From contig NZ_JBHULM010000012.1 of the NCBI RefSeq assembly GCF_042684485.1, forward strand, positions 1 to 64,000: DNA of 64,000 nucleotides, in the 5' to 3' direction. A model generated the notes under the pieces. It was not told where the DNA came from, did not search any database, and worked only from the letters and a program-made list of their open reading frames with translations. The translations under genes and the position numbers were made by a program. Shown here piece after piece: positions 53,001 to 63,359 of the stretch; within the stretch, counting starts at the first letter, position 1; each line of letters opens with the position of its first letter. This DNA comes from Oceanihabitans gracilariae. GTDB taxonomy: Bacteria; Bacteroidota; Bacteroidia; Flavobacteriales; Flavobacteriaceae.

Positions 53001-53582
53001 TTACACCAAGAGTTTAATATTAGCATAACTATTCTCTAAAGCTTCTTGGCTTTCTTTAGCGTTAAGCCATGCTACTTTAGTAATTCCTTCGTTTTCTTGA
53101 GGATATAATTTTCCGGAAAAGTTTGTTTGCATTTCAAACCAATAAGTAATCTTGATTTTATGCTTTCCGTTACGTTTAAAAATGTGATACGTAGTCTGTA
53201 AGGGTTTTATAATTTTTAAACCAGCAACACCAGTTTCTTCAGCAACTTCTCTTACAGCAGTTTCTTCAATGGTTTCATGAAGTTCTGCTTTTCCTTTAGG
53301 CAGATCCCATTTATCATTTCTATAAATAAAAAGTATTTCGCCTTTATCATTAAAAACTTTTCCACCTCCAGCAACTACATTAGGCAAGAGTTTTAAAAAT
53401 TTTTTAAGGAGTTTTTCTGGGTTTTTATGTATTAACCTTACTTCTTTAAGCGAAGTAGTATTAAGTTCTTTAATAACTTTTCCAATATTCACAGAATCAA
53501 GTAAGTAGTTTTTAAAACCAGATTCTTTTTCTACTATATGCGTTAGTACTATAGGTTTGTCGCTTACAAAAACTTGATACAT
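53001..53582 (-). CDS. NUDIX hydrolase
   Basis: The 193-residue protein (from the ATG at 53582) ends in a NUDIX domain (about residues 75-190). The Nudix box is GKAELHETIEETAVREVAEETGV, matching GX5EX7REUXEEXGU, and the preceding LPK motif is WDLPKG. The N-terminal 75 residues are a small unknown domain. The family acts on nucleoside diphosphate-linked substrates, but the substrate is not evident. An alternative ATG at 53618 would add 12 residues and a TTG at 53630 four more, but the residues there are hydrophobic and look spurious. It is divergent from pyrE. Confidence 0.9.
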   Translation of the reverse strand: MYQVFVSDKPIVLTHIVEKESGFKNYLLDSVNIGKVIKELNTTSLKEVRLIHKNPEKLLKKFLKLLPNVVAGGGKVFNDKGEILFIYRNDKWDLPKGKAELHETIEETAVREVAEETGVAGLKIIKPLQTTYHIFKRNGKHKIKITYWFEMQTNFSGKLYPQENEGITKVAWLNAKESQEALENSYANIKLLV

Positions 53583-53660
53583 TTTATTTAGTATGTTTAG
53601 GTTTTGTAAAAATATCATTTTTTTGCTCAAAACAAATAGTATAAAAATTAAATTTATATG

Positions 53661-53668
53661 TAGTTTTG
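53661..53668 (+). promoter_or_regulatory. -7 box abutting pyrE
   Basis: TAGTTTTG fits TAnnTTTG and ends only four bases before the pyrE ATG at 53673, suggesting a leaderless transcript. Confidence 0.45.
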
Positions 53669-53672
53669 TACT

Positions 53673-54317
53673 ATGATTTTTAATAAAGACACAGCCAAAA
53701 AAACCGCAGAAGTTTTATTGCAAATTAATGCTATAAAACTTAGTCCGAAAGAACCATTTACTTGGGCTTCTGGATGGAAATCTCCTATATACTGCGACAA
53801 CAGAATCATTTTATCTTTTCCTCCAATACGAAATTACATTCGTGAAACTATGGCAAAGCATATTGAATTACAATATGGTAAACCAGATGTAATTGCAGGT
53901 GTTGCTACAGGAGCTATAGGTATAGGAATGTTAGTTGCAGAGTATTTAGGACTTCCTTTTGTATATGTAAGACCAGAAGCAAAAGCACATGGTAGAAAAA
54001 ACCAAATTGAAGGATTTTTAGAATCTGGACAAAATGTTGTTGTTGTCGAAGACTTAATTAGTACAGGAAAAAGCAGCTTAAATGCTGTAAGAGCTTTAAA
54101 AGAAGCACATGCCAACGTAAAAGGAATGGTTGCCATTTTTTCTTATGGTTTTGATATTGCTACGCAAAATTTTGCGGAAGAAAACATTACCTTAAATACA
54201 TTAAGCAATTATGAAAATTTATTAGATCAAGCCTTAGACACTAAGTATATTACCGAAGATCAATTAGCAACTTTAAAAGATTGGAATGCAAATCCAAGTG
54301 AATGGAACGCTTTTTGA
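53673..54317 (+). CDS. pyrE: Orotate phosphoribosyltransferase
   Basis: PyrE joins orotate and PRPP to give orotidine 5'-phosphate in pyrimidine synthesis. The 214-residue protein has SGWKSPIYCDNRI near the N-terminus, GVATGAIGIGMLVAEYLGLPFVYVR, KAHGRKNQIEGFLESGQNVVVVEDLISTGKSS with the PRPP loop (about residues 120-135), as expected. Length matches the family. It is followed after 26 bases by an SRPBCC gene, an arrangement common in flavobacteria, so the two are probably cotranscribed. No PyrR attenuation hairpin was seen upstream, where the leader is nearly absent. Confidence 0.96.
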   Translation: MIFNKDTAKKTAEVLLQINAIKLSPKEPFTWASGWKSPIYCDNRIILSFPPIRNYIRETMAKHIELQYGKPDVIAGVATGAIGIGMLVAEYLGLPFVYVRPEAKAHGRKNQIEGFLESGQNVVVVEDLISTGKSSLNAVRALKEAHANVKGMVAIFSYGFDIATQNFAEENITLNTLSNYENLLDQALDTKYITEDQLATLKDWNANPSEWNAF

Positions 54318-54343
54318 AAACCTTTAAGTAAAAAAACAAGAAT

Positions 54344-54739
54344 ATGAAACTAGAATCTCCAAAAGTAACCTTAAATAAATCTGCTCAAGAAACCTTTGAT
54401 TTTTTAAGTGATGTAAAAAACTTTGAAAGCCTAATGCCTGAAAACATTAACAAATTTGAAGTTTTAGATACCGACAAATTTCTTTTTGCTTTAAAAGGTA
54501 TGCCAGAAATTATTTTAAAAAAGAAAGAAGCAGAAGCGCCAAATAAAATTGTTTTAGGTGCAGCTGGCGGAAAAATAGACTTTTCTTTAACTGCAAATAT
54601 TATAGCTCTTTCAGAATCAACTAGTGAAGTTCAATTAATTTTTGCTGGTGAGTTTAATGCTATGATGGCAATGATGATAAAAGGACCTATTAGTAAATTT
54701 ATTGAAACCTTAACGGCTAACATGCCTGCAGCAGTTTAA
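54344..54739 (+). CDS. SRPBCC-family protein
   Basis: The 131-residue protein has the START/SRPBCC layout: an N-terminal beta strand and helix (KVTLNKSAQETFDFLSDVKNFESLMPENI), a central beta sheet (VLDTDKFLFALKGMPEIILKKKEA, IDFSLTANIIAL) and a long C-terminal helix (GPISKFIETLTANM). Such proteins bind hydrophobic ligands. The ligand is not predictable. It overlaps the convergent birA gene by 4 bases and follows pyrE by 26. The glycine-rich AAGGKIDFS segment is usual for the fold. Confidence 0.8.
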   Translation: MKLESPKVTLNKSAQETFDFLSDVKNFESLMPENINKFEVLDTDKFLFALKGMPEIILKKKEAEAPNKIVLGAAGGKIDFSLTANIIALSESTSEVQLIFAGEFNAMMAMMIKGPISKFIETLTANMPAAV

Positions 54740-55467
54740 TATAAAAGTTTTATTTCTTTTAAATTAAACTCTTTTAATACAGCATCTTCTAAAAGTACTT
54801 GAAGATTTCCGCTTTGCGAAACAGACTGTATAATACCAGAAAACATATTACCTTCTATGTCTTTAAACGTAGAAGGTTTCTTTTTTCTAAACAAGTACTT
54901 TTCATAAGTACTCTTTAATTCTTCATAATTACCATTTTCTAAAACGGTAAAATAATACTTCAAGTTCTTAATTAAATGTATTAAAAGTTCATCTATATTA
55001 TAAACGTTTCCTGTTAGGTTTATTAAAGACGAAGCTTGCGGTAAGTTTTCAAAATTGGTTTGGTTTACATTAATACCAATACCTATAATACTATCTTTAA
55101 AATTATTTTTTTTGATACTATTTTCTATTAAAACACCACAAATCTTTTTGTTTTCTGACAAAATGTCGTTAGGCCATTTAATATATAATTTAGGAACTTT
55201 ATATGCTTTTAGCGTTTTTATTATGGCAAGCGCTACAGTAATACTGATGTAAAAATGTTGATCAAATCCTAAAAAAGAAACATCTTTAAACACACTAAAC
55301 ATAAGGTTTTCTCCTGTATTTGCAGACCAAGAAGTTCCCATTTGTCCACGACCATTTGTTTGGTAATTAGTCTGCACAACCGTATAATCTACAACAGTTT
55401 CTTCCGTACTTAATTTTTTTAAAAAAGTATTCGTAGAATTGATGGCATTAAGTTTGATTATACGCAT
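54736..55467 (-). CDS. birA: Biotin--[acetyl-CoA-carboxylase] ligase
   Basis: BirA activates biotin as biotinyl-AMP and attaches it to the biotin carboxyl carrier protein. The 243-residue protein has the ligand-binding loop TNGRGQMGTSWSA (residues 37-49) and INSTNTFLKKLS at the N-terminus, then KWPNDILSENKKICGVLIEN and IGIGINVNQ, and a short C-terminal SH3-like domain (GIIQSVSQSGNLQVLLEDA). The N-terminal DNA-binding domain of E. coli BirA is absent, so it is a ligase without repressor function. It overlaps the SRPBCC gene by four bases at its 3' end, with no visible terminator. Confidence 0.95.
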   Translation of the reverse strand: MRIIKLNAINSTNTFLKKLSTEETVVDYTVVQTNYQTNGRGQMGTSWSANTGENLMFSVFKDVSFLGFDQHFYISITVALAIIKTLKAYKVPKLYIKWPNDILSENKKICGVLIENSIKKNNFKDSIIGIGINVNQTNFENLPQASSLINLTGNVYNIDELLIHLIKNLKYYFTVLENGNYEELKSTYEKYLFRKKKPSTFKDIEGNMFSGIIQSVSQSGNLQVLLEDAVLKEFNLKEIKLLY

Positions 55468-55525
55468 TATATTAGTGGTTTTAAATCTTATAGATTTTTA
55501 ACACTATAAAGAACTAAAAAAATAA

Positions 55526-55533
55526 TAACTTTG
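55526..55533 (+). promoter_or_regulatory. -7 box of rsfS
   Basis: TAACTTTG matches TAnnTTTG and ends 20 bases before the rsfS ATG. The -33 TTG is not clear. Confidence 0.5.
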
Positions 55534-55553
55534 CACAAATTTAATTCATATTA

Positions 55554-55925
55554 ATGACAAAAAAACAAACAAATCCTGACCAACTAATTACAGGAATATT
55601 AGCTGGAATTGAAGATGTAAAAGGACAAAATATAAACATTCTAGATTTACGCGAAATAGAAAATACAGTTTGTGATTACTTTATAGTTTGTGAAGGTACT
55701 TCTAATACACAAGTTAATGCAATTGTTAATTCTGTACAGAAAAGAGTAAGTAAAGATTTAAAAGATAAACCTTGGCATATTGAAGGTTTAGATAATTCTG
55801 AATGGGTTTTAATTGATTATGTAAACGTAGTGGTTCATGTATTTCAAAAACACATTAGAGAGTACTATGATATTGAAAGTCTTTGGGGAGACGCAAAAAC
55901 CACAGTTATAGAAACAAACTATTAA
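55554..55925 (+). CDS. rsfS: Ribosome silencing factor RsfS
   Basis: RsfS binds ribosomal protein L14 and blocks joining of the ribosomal subunits under nutrient limitation. The 123-residue protein has the family signature: DVKGQNINILDLREIENTVCDYFIVCEGTSNTQVNAI in the first half and KPWHIEGLDNSEWVLIDYVNVVVHVFQKHIREYYDIESLWGDA in the second. It begins with a short polar N-terminus. ftsH follows after 30 bases, an arrangement frequent in Bacteroidota, and is probably cotranscribed. Confidence 0.96.
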   Translation: MTKKQTNPDQLITGILAGIEDVKGQNINILDLREIENTVCDYFIVCEGTSNTQVNAIVNSVQKRVSKDLKDKPWHIEGLDNSEWVLIDYVNVVVHVFQKHIREYYDIESLWGDAKTTVIETNY

Positions 55926-55955
55926 AAAGGAATACCACTTTTGTGGGATATATAT

Positions 55956-57881
<1,926 letters not shown>

Positions 57882-57912
57882 ATTATTTTAATAAAATTGT
57901 TAACATTAATTT

Positions 57913-57952
57913 AAAATCTTAAATTAACCCATTGGTTAGTTTAAGATTTTTT
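57913..57952 (+). terminator. Terminator of ftsH, overlapping the next promoter
   Basis: AAAATCTTAAATTAACC (57913-57929) pairs with GGTTAGTTTAAGATTTT (57934-57950) with one G-T wobble, followed by a T-run. Its right arm covers the TTG and spacer of the downstream LUD gene promoter. Confidence 0.82.
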
Positions 57953-57959
57953 ATCTTTG
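57932..57959 (+). promoter_or_regulatory. Promoter of the LUD-domain gene
   Basis: TTG (57932-57934) is followed after 17 bases by TATCTTTG (57952-57959), a good match to the Bacteroidota promoter. It lies 39 bases before the ATG and overlaps the terminator of ftsH. Confidence 0.65.
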
Positions 57960-57998
57960 AAAAACGCTATAGCTAACGAATTAACTGCTATAATTTAA

Positions 57999-58607
57999 AT
58001 GAGTCTTTTTAGAAAAATTTTCGGTTCTAAATCTAAAACACCAGAAGAAGAACTACCATCTGATAATCGTGGCAAATACATGCCAGAAATAAAACTACCA
58101 ATAGACGAAAGGTTTACTATAAACTTTAAAACTAATGGTGGAAAGTTCTTGTATTGCGAAAATTTAAATGAGGTCTTTGATTGTATGCAACAAATTATTA
58201 ATGAAAATAATTGGCAGGAAGCAAATGCCCTTGTTATAGATGAGAATTTAAAAGAAAAATTTTCTGAGACTAATTTAAAATCTACTAAAATCGTTTCGCA
58301 AGCAGAATACATGCTTACCACTTGCGAAAATCTTATAGCAATTGACGGTTCTTTACTTATTTCGTCTAATCAAATTGCTGAAAAAAAATTAAGTGAATTG
58401 CCTGATAACTTTGTTGTTTTCTCTACAACCAGTCAAATTATTGAAACTATAGGAGAAGGCCTAAAAGGAATAAAGGCTAAAAACAAACAAAAGATACCTA
58501 CAAACATTACAACCATTAAGCACTTTAAATCTTGTGATGAAAAAGACTTCTTATCTTACGGAAGTAGTTCAAAAAACTTATATTTGTTGCTTTTAGAAGA
58601 TCTTTAA
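57999..58607 (+). CDS. LUD-domain protein (LutC-like)
   Basis: The 202-residue product has an N-terminal basic segment (SLFRKIFGSKSK) and a LUD (DUF162) domain from about residue 45. Family features are LIAIDGSLLISSNQIAEKKLSELPDNFVVFSTTSQI and the C-terminal YLLLLEDL. LUD proteins include LutC, involved in lactate utilisation, but flavobacterial members in this position have no demonstrated role. It has its own promoter, after ftsH and before the lipid genes. The Cys-rich partner LutB and LutA are absent. Confidence 0.8.
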   Translation: MSLFRKIFGSKSKTPEEELPSDNRGKYMPEIKLPIDERFTINFKTNGGKFLYCENLNEVFDCMQQIINENNWQEANALVIDENLKEKFSETNLKSTKIVSQAEYMLTTCENLIAIDGSLLISSNQIAEKKLSELPDNFVVFSTTSQIIETIGEGLKGIKAKNKQKIPTNITTIKHFKSCDEKDFLSYGSSSKNLYLLLLEDL

Positions 58608-58683
58608 GATGAAATGTAAAAAACACATTTTATTAACCAACTTATAAATTACATCTTTTCTTTTAAAAAACTAAACCCAACAG

Positions 58684-59505
58684 ATGAAAGACATTGCTAT
58701 TCGCGCATTTTCAGGATTAATTTATGTACTACTGCTTATTATTTCACTGTATAATGAACATGCATTAATTCTTCTTTTCTTTCTTTTTGGTGTTATATGC
58801 TTAGCAGAGTTTAAAAAACTTATTCAGTTAAAAGGGTTTATATCTTACATTATTTTTGCTGCTATCTATTTTATTTTTGGTTATTGGCAATTAGTAATGC
58901 AATCTAATACAGGTCTAAATGAAGCTACACAAATACTTCAAGTTATTTCTATTTTTGTACTTTTATTATTAATTAAAGATTTGTTTTCAGAAAAAACAAT
59001 TCCGCTTTTTAGTTCTAAAAGAAGGTTACTAACCATTTTTTATATATCTAGTGCATTTGTATTTTTAGTACTTATAGCTAATTATTATCCAGTATATAAT
59101 CCTAATATTCTATTAGGTTGTTTTATATTAGTTTGGGTTAATGATACTTTTGCTTACTTGGTTGGTTCTAGATTTGGTAAACAAAAACTTTTTCCTAGTA
59201 TCTCTCCTAAAAAAACGGTTGAAGGTTTTCTAGGTGGTTTATTTTTTGCCTGTATATCTAGTTATTTTATTGCAGAATATACAAACACATTAACATTTAC
59301 CAATTGGCTAATCATTAGCATAATAGTAAGTGTATTTGGTACCTTAGGCGATTTAATTGAGTCTAAGTTTAAACGACAAGCAAAAGTTAAGGATAGTGGT
59401 GTTATAATGCCAGGACATGGTGGATTGTTAGATCGATTTGATAGCATTATATTTGCAGCTCCTTTTATTTATTTATTTTTAAGAATTATACATTATGTTT
59501 CATAA
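58684..59505 (+). CDS. cdsA: Phosphatidate cytidylyltransferase
   Basis: CdsA makes CDP-diacylglycerol from phosphatidic acid and CTP at the inner membrane. The 273-residue protein has about eight membrane helices and the signature VFGTLGDLIESKFKRQAKV and KDSGVIMPGHGGLLDRFDSIIF in the last third. The N-terminal half has the usual hydrophobic stretches (LIYVLLLIISLYNEHALILLFFLFGVICL). It overlaps psd by 11 bases, so cdsA, psd, the ACBP gene and the SdpI-like gene form one overlapping transcript. Confidence 0.95.
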   Translation: MKDIAIRAFSGLIYVLLLIISLYNEHALILLFFLFGVICLAEFKKLIQLKGFISYIIFAAIYFIFGYWQLVMQSNTGLNEATQILQVISIFVLLLLIKDLFSEKTIPLFSSKRRLLTIFYISSAFVFLVLIANYYPVYNPNILLGCFILVWVNDTFAYLVGSRFGKQKLFPSISPKKTVEGFLGGLFFACISSYFIAEYTNTLTFTNWLIISIIVSVFGTLGDLIESKFKRQAKVKDSGVIMPGHGGLLDRFDSIIFAAPFIYLFLRIIHYVS

Positions 59506-60145
59506 AGAAGGTTATAAAATAATTGCTATTACATTTATTATTGTAGTAGGTTCGTATTTATTAATAGATGCATTAATAGCTTTAAACTGGCTAAAAACGC
59601 TATTATTTGCTGTAGTTGGTATATTCTTAATTTTAATACTTCAGTTTTTTAGAAACCCTAAAAGAAATACTGTCAATAATGACAACCAAGTACTTTCTCC
59701 TGTAGACGGAAAAGTAGTGGTTATTGAAGAGGTTTTTGAAAAAGAATACTTTAAAGAAAAAAGGTTACAAGTAAGTGTGTTCATGTCTCCTATAAACGTG
59801 CATGTAACACGTTACCCAATTAACGGAAAAGTTGTTTTTAGTAAATACCATCCTGGTAAATACTTAGTAGCTTGGCACCCAAAAGCTAGTGAAGAAAACG
59901 AACGTACAACTGTAGTTGTTGAAAGCAATAGCTATGGTAAAGTGTTATACAGACAAATTGCTGGAGCTTTAGCTAAACGTATTGTAAATTATGCCAAAGT
60001 TGGTGATACTGCAATACAAGGTAGTGACTCTGGTTTTATTAAATTTGGTTCGAGAGTAGATTTATTTTTACCTTTAGATACTAATATTAAAGTTTCACTT
60101 AACCAAAAAGTTCGTGGTGGTGAAAGTATTATAGCAGAAATATAA
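59495..60145 (+). CDS. psd: Phosphatidylserine decarboxylase-family protein
   Basis: Psd decarboxylates phosphatidylserine to phosphatidylethanolamine using a pyruvoyl group made by self-cleavage at a conserved Ser. The 216-residue protein is of the short class: an N-terminal membrane helix (about residues 5-45), the catalytic core with QVLSPVDGKVVVIEE and FMSPINVHVTRYPINGKV, and the likely cleavage site Gly185-Ser186 in KFGSRVDLFLP. This short class can act on phosphatidyl- or archaetidylserine. No phosphatidylserine synthase gene was seen in the window. It overlaps cdsA and the ACBP gene (TAATG). Confidence 0.93.
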   Translation: MFHKEGYKIIAITFIIVVGSYLLIDALIALNWLKTLLFAVVGIFLILILQFFRNPKRNTVNNDNQVLSPVDGKVVVIEEVFEKEYFKEKRLQVSVFMSPINVHVTRYPINGKVVFSKYHPGKYLVAWHPKASEENERTTVVVESNSYGKVLYRQIAGALAKRIVNYAKVGDTAIQGSDSGFIKFGSRVDLFLPLDTNIKVSLNQKVRGGESIIAEI

Positions 60146-60411
60146 TGGCTTCTAAAGAATTAGATATCGCTTTCCTAGATGCTGTAGCAAGAATAAATGC
60201 GCACAAAGAACCCTTTCCTGCCGATTTCTTGCTTCGTTTATATGCATACTACAAAAAGGCTACAAATGACTATAGTAGACCTAGTAGTAGAAAAGAAATT
60301 ATAAATGCATTTAAAACCAATGCTTTATTTCAAATTCAAAAAATTACCCAAGACGAAGCTAAACAAACCTATATAGACTTAGTTAATAATTACTTTTTAT
60401 ATAGAAAATGA
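60145..60411 (+). CDS. Acyl-CoA-binding-protein-like small protein
   Basis: The 88-residue cytosolic protein has the four-helix ACBP layout: LDIAFLDAVARINAHK, the DFLLRLYAYYKKATN helix that matches the ACBP LKLYGLYKQAT motif, and the C-terminal AKQTYIDLVNNYFL helix. ACBPs bind long-chain acyl-CoA. The segment usually rich in Gly, Asp and Lys (..GD..) is degenerate here. It starts at the A of the psd stop TAATG, so the two genes are coupled. Involvement with phospholipid synthesis is inferred from position and fold. Confidence 0.85.
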   Translation: MASKELDIAFLDAVARINAHKEPFPADFLLRLYAYYKKATNDYSRPSSRKEIINAFKTNALFQIQKITQDEAKQTYIDLVNNYFLYRK

Positions 60412-60746
60412 TATCTCTTGATTATATTTTAGAAATGCCAGCTTTAGTTGGTGTTATATTTATAATTATAGGAATAATCATGCTAATATTTCCTCCAAAA
60501 AAAATTAATATGCTTTATGGTTATAGAACAAATCGTTCTATGCAAAACCAAAAGAAATGGGATTTTTCACAAAAGTACTCTGCTAAATTATTAGCATTAA
60601 TTGGTGTTGCATTAACCTGTATTTCTACCTTAAACATTTTTTTAAACCTTGAAGAGGTTGCAGAAATGGTTGTTAGTGCCATTTTAATTATTAGCTCTAT
60701 TCTTTTTTTAATTGTAAAAACAGAAAACAAGCTTAAAAAATTATAG
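60408..60746 (+). CDS. SdpI-family-like membrane protein
   Basis: The 112-residue protein has three predicted helices (PALVGVIFIIIGIIMLIFPP, LLALIGVALTCISTLNIFL, VVSAILIISSILFLIV) and the INMLYGYRTNRSMQNQKKWDFSQKYS segment, which resembles the YGYRT..S.KN...W..A motif of SdpI family proteins. SdpI is an immunity protein in Bacillus. Flavobacterial homologues have no known role. Its ATG overlaps the ACBP stop by four bases. A long terminator stem overlaps its last codons. Confidence 0.85.
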   Translation: MISLDYILEMPALVGVIFIIIGIIMLIFPPKKINMLYGYRTNRSMQNQKKWDFSQKYSAKLLALIGVALTCISTLNIFLNLEEVAEMVVSAILIISSILFLIVKTENKLKKL

Positions 60747-60784
60747 CTCTATATTCCGTTATTTAAAACAGGAATATAGAGCTA
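60744..60784. terminator. Terminator of the cdsA-psd operon
   Basis: TAGCTCTATATTCC (60744-60757) pairs perfectly with GGAATATAGAGCTA (60771-60784) over a 13-base loop. It begins in the last codon of the SdpI-like gene. The T-tract is weak. Confidence 0.75.
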
Positions 60785-60830
60785 CATCTATTTTTTAGTA
60801 GACTATTACACTACTCTATTGCAATACTCT

Positions 60831-62501
60831 TTATTGTTTTTCAAGTACAAACTCTAAAGGTATACCAATTGCTCCGTTAGGAAAACTAGTACCTAAAAGA
60901 GCAGAAATAGTTGGCGCAATATCAGTAATTCTTGTTTTTTGTAAAGTGCTTCCTTTTGCTATTCCTTTTCCGTAGAATAAAAGTGGCACATGTGTATCAT
61001 AATTTAAACCAGAACCATGTGTAGAACCTGTTTTGCTGTAAGATACAACTGCTGGATCAAAAACTACAAGTACATCTCCTGAGCGTTTTTGGTTAAATCC
61101 GTTTTGTAATAATTCTTCAATTCCGCTAGTAAAATCTGTAGTTTGCATAGTAGTAGCAGAATATGCTTTATCTACTTTTGCATAAGAAACAACCTCATTT
61201 ACTATAGCTTCTTGTACAGCATTTAAATCTAAACCAAGTAACCCAATGCGTTCTCTATTTAAAAATATTTGGTTATTGCTTACATTTTCAATCAAATCTG
61301 TAGCACTAAACTTTTTAGTCATAAAAGCATTTAATTTACTTTTAAAGTCTTTATAACTAAAATAACCTGCAGGAATATTTACACTTTGTAAATAAGAAGG
61401 CACTTCTACTGCTCCATGATCTGAGGTTAAAAACAAGGTATAATTACCAGCTCCTACTTTAGTATCTAATGCATTAATTAGTCGTTCTAAATCTTTATCT
61501 AAACGCAAGTAAGTATCTTCTACTTCTTTAGAGTTTACCCCAAAATTATGACCTACATAATCTGTACTAGAAAAACTAACCGTTAAGACATCTGTATTAA
61601 AATCTTGACCTAATTGCTCACCATCTAAAGCTGCAATAGCAAAATCTGTAGTTAAAGAGTTTCCGTAGGCTGTAGCTTTTAAAATATCGAATCCTTTATT
61701 TTCTTTACTTAAAGCTTTTAAATCATATGGAAAAGTTGCTGTTTCTTTTCCTTTAAATCCACCTTCAAAAGTATTTAAATCTGCACCACTTTCTGTATAT
61801 GTATTAATATCATATAAAGTATTCCATGTTTTTAAATAAGATTCTGCAGCTTCTGAGCTATTAAAATCATTTACCCATTTTGGTAAACTATGGATATAAA
61901 AAGAACTTGTAATCCAGTTTCCTTCGTCTTTACCATGAAACCAATATGCTGCATTTGCAGTATGTCCTGCTGGTAAAATGGCACCTCTATCTTTTAAAGA
62001 AATACCAATGGTTTTTCCTCGCATTTGGGTAAACAATCTATTTTCATCAGCAAAAGAAGTAGTTTTCAGTCTTCTTGGAGACATTAATCCTGAATTAGCT
62101 TCTGTACCAACAGATTTTACAGTATTATCTCCTGCACAATACACCTTTTCTTTACTTTCTTTATCGTACCAATTATTAGCTATAATACCATGGTATTTTG
62201 GTGTTGTTCCAGAATATATAGAAGCATGACCTGGTCCTGTATAGGTTGGTATATAGTTATAGTGGTTGTTTTTACAGTTAAAACCTTGGTTCATTAATTT
62301 TTTAAATCCACCTTCACTAAACTTAGAATAAAAACGTGACAAATAATCATAACGCATTTGGTCTACTACAATACCAACAACTAATTTTGGCCTTGTATTT
62401 AATTCTGTTATAGTATCTTGATTGGTTTGTGTTGTTAAATTTGTTTGTGCTTTACAACCAAAAAACAAGGAAAAAACAAAAACATACAGTAAGTTTTTCA
62501 T
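60831..62501 (-). CDS. PafA-like alkaline phosphatase lipoprotein
   Basis: The 556-residue protein is a member of the alkaline phosphatase superfamily close to PafA, with a lipoprotein signal (lipobox FFGC, Cys16). The N-terminal VVGIVVDQMRYDYLSRF holds the first metal-binding Asp, and the nucleophile is Thr88 in PTYTGPGHASIYSG. Other family features are GIIANNWYD, FLTSDHGAVEVP (metal-binding Asp and His) and the GSTHGSGLNYDTHVPLLFYG segment. PafA is a phosphate-insensitive periplasmic phosphomonoesterase that supplies phosphate from organic sources. A Pho-type regulatory site was not identified upstream. Confidence 0.92.
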   Translation of the reverse strand: MKNLLYVFVFSLFFGCKAQTNLTTQTNQDTITELNTRPKLVVGIVVDQMRYDYLSRFYSKFSEGGFKKLMNQGFNCKNNHYNYIPTYTGPGHASIYSGTTPKYHGIIANNWYDKESKEKVYCAGDNTVKSVGTEANSGLMSPRRLKTTSFADENRLFTQMRGKTIGISLKDRGAILPAGHTANAAYWFHGKDEGNWITSSFYIHSLPKWVNDFNSSEAAESYLKTWNTLYDINTYTESGADLNTFEGGFKGKETATFPYDLKALSKENKGFDILKATAYGNSLTTDFAIAALDGEQLGQDFNTDVLTVSFSSTDYVGHNFGVNSKEVEDTYLRLDKDLERLINALDTKVGAGNYTLFLTSDHGAVEVPSYLQSVNIPAGYFSYKDFKSKLNAFMTKKFSATDLIENVSNNQIFLNRERIGLLGLDLNAVQEAIVNEVVSYAKVDKAYSATTMQTTDFTSGIEELLQNGFNQKRSGDVLVVFDPAVVSYSKTGSTHGSGLNYDTHVPLLFYGKGIAKGSTLQKTRITDIAPTISALLGTSFPNGAIGIPLEFVLEKQ

Positions 62502-62621
62502 AATTGAAATATAATTTTAGAACAAAAATACAGCTTTTATGAGTTTTAAATTTTCCTTTTTCAATTAATTTATCGTTAAATAAGTCATAGATTTTATACT
62601 TTAGCATATACAAATTTATAT

Positions 62622-63359
62622 ATGACATACCTTCATAATATAGGAGCTTATTTTTTAATGATTAAAGACATGTTTCGCAAGCCTACAAAGTGGGCTGTGA
62701 TGAAAACATTAATCTTTAAAGATATTGATGACCTCATCATGGGATCACTTGGTATTGTTGCCTTTATATCGTTTTTTGTTGGTGGTGTAGTTACTATACA
62801 AACAGCATTAAATATTGACAATCCTTTAATACCAAAATACCTGGTAGGTTTTGCAACCAGACAATCTATTATATTAGAATTTGCACCCACTTTTATCTCT
62901 ATTATCATGGCAGGAAAAGTAGGTTCTTTTATTACTTCTAGTATTGGTACAATGCGTGTTACTGAGCAAATTGATGCTTTAGAAGTTATGGGTATTAATG
63001 CCATTAACTATTTAGTTTTTCCTAAGTTTATTGCTCTTATGTTGTATCCTTTTGTAATTTCTATAGCTATGTTTTTAGGTATAGTTGGCGGAATGGCAGC
63101 TTGCTATTTTGGTGGTTATAGCTCTATTAATGATTATATTATTGGTATTCAAACAGATTTTATACCATTTCATATTGCTTATGCATTTATTAAAACCTTT
63201 GCATTTGCTTTCCTTTTAGCAACTATTCCTTCTTTTCATGGTTTTTATATGAAAGGTGGAGCATTAGAAGTTGGTAAAGCAAGTACCACTGCTTTTGTTT
63301 GGACTAGTGTGGTAATTATTCTTTTAAATTATATACTAACCCAAATGTTATTAAGCTAA
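62622..63359 (+). CDS. mlaE: MlaE-family ABC transporter permease
   Basis: The 245-residue protein has about five membrane helices and the conserved MlaE core: GVVTIQTALNI, the ..APTFISIIMAGKVGSFITSSIGTMRVTEQIDALEVMGINAINYLVFPKFIALML segment, and a C-terminal DYIIGIQTDFIPFHIAYAFIKTFAFAF. MlaE works with MlaF to move phospholipids between the outer and inner membranes. The partner ATPase overlaps its stop codon. The MCE-domain protein is not in the window but may lie further right. The N-terminal 40 residues are amphipathic. Confidence 0.94.
   Translation: MTYLHNIGAYFLMIKDMFRKPTKWAVMKTLIFKDIDDLIMGSLGIVAFISFFVGGVVTIQTALNIDNPLIPKYLVGFATRQSIILEFAPTFISIIMAGKVGSFITSSIGTMRVTEQIDALEVMGINAINYLVFPKFIALMLYPFVISIAMFLGIVGGMAACYFGGYSSINDYIIGIQTDFIPFHIAYAFIKTFAFAFLLATIPSFHGFYMKGGALEVGKASTTAFVWTSVVIILLNYILTQMLLS

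Noticed and set aside
60408..60746. The SdpI-like protein as the immunity part of a toxin system
   Set aside because: No SdpC-type toxin or maturation gene lies nearby. It sits in a lipid operon.
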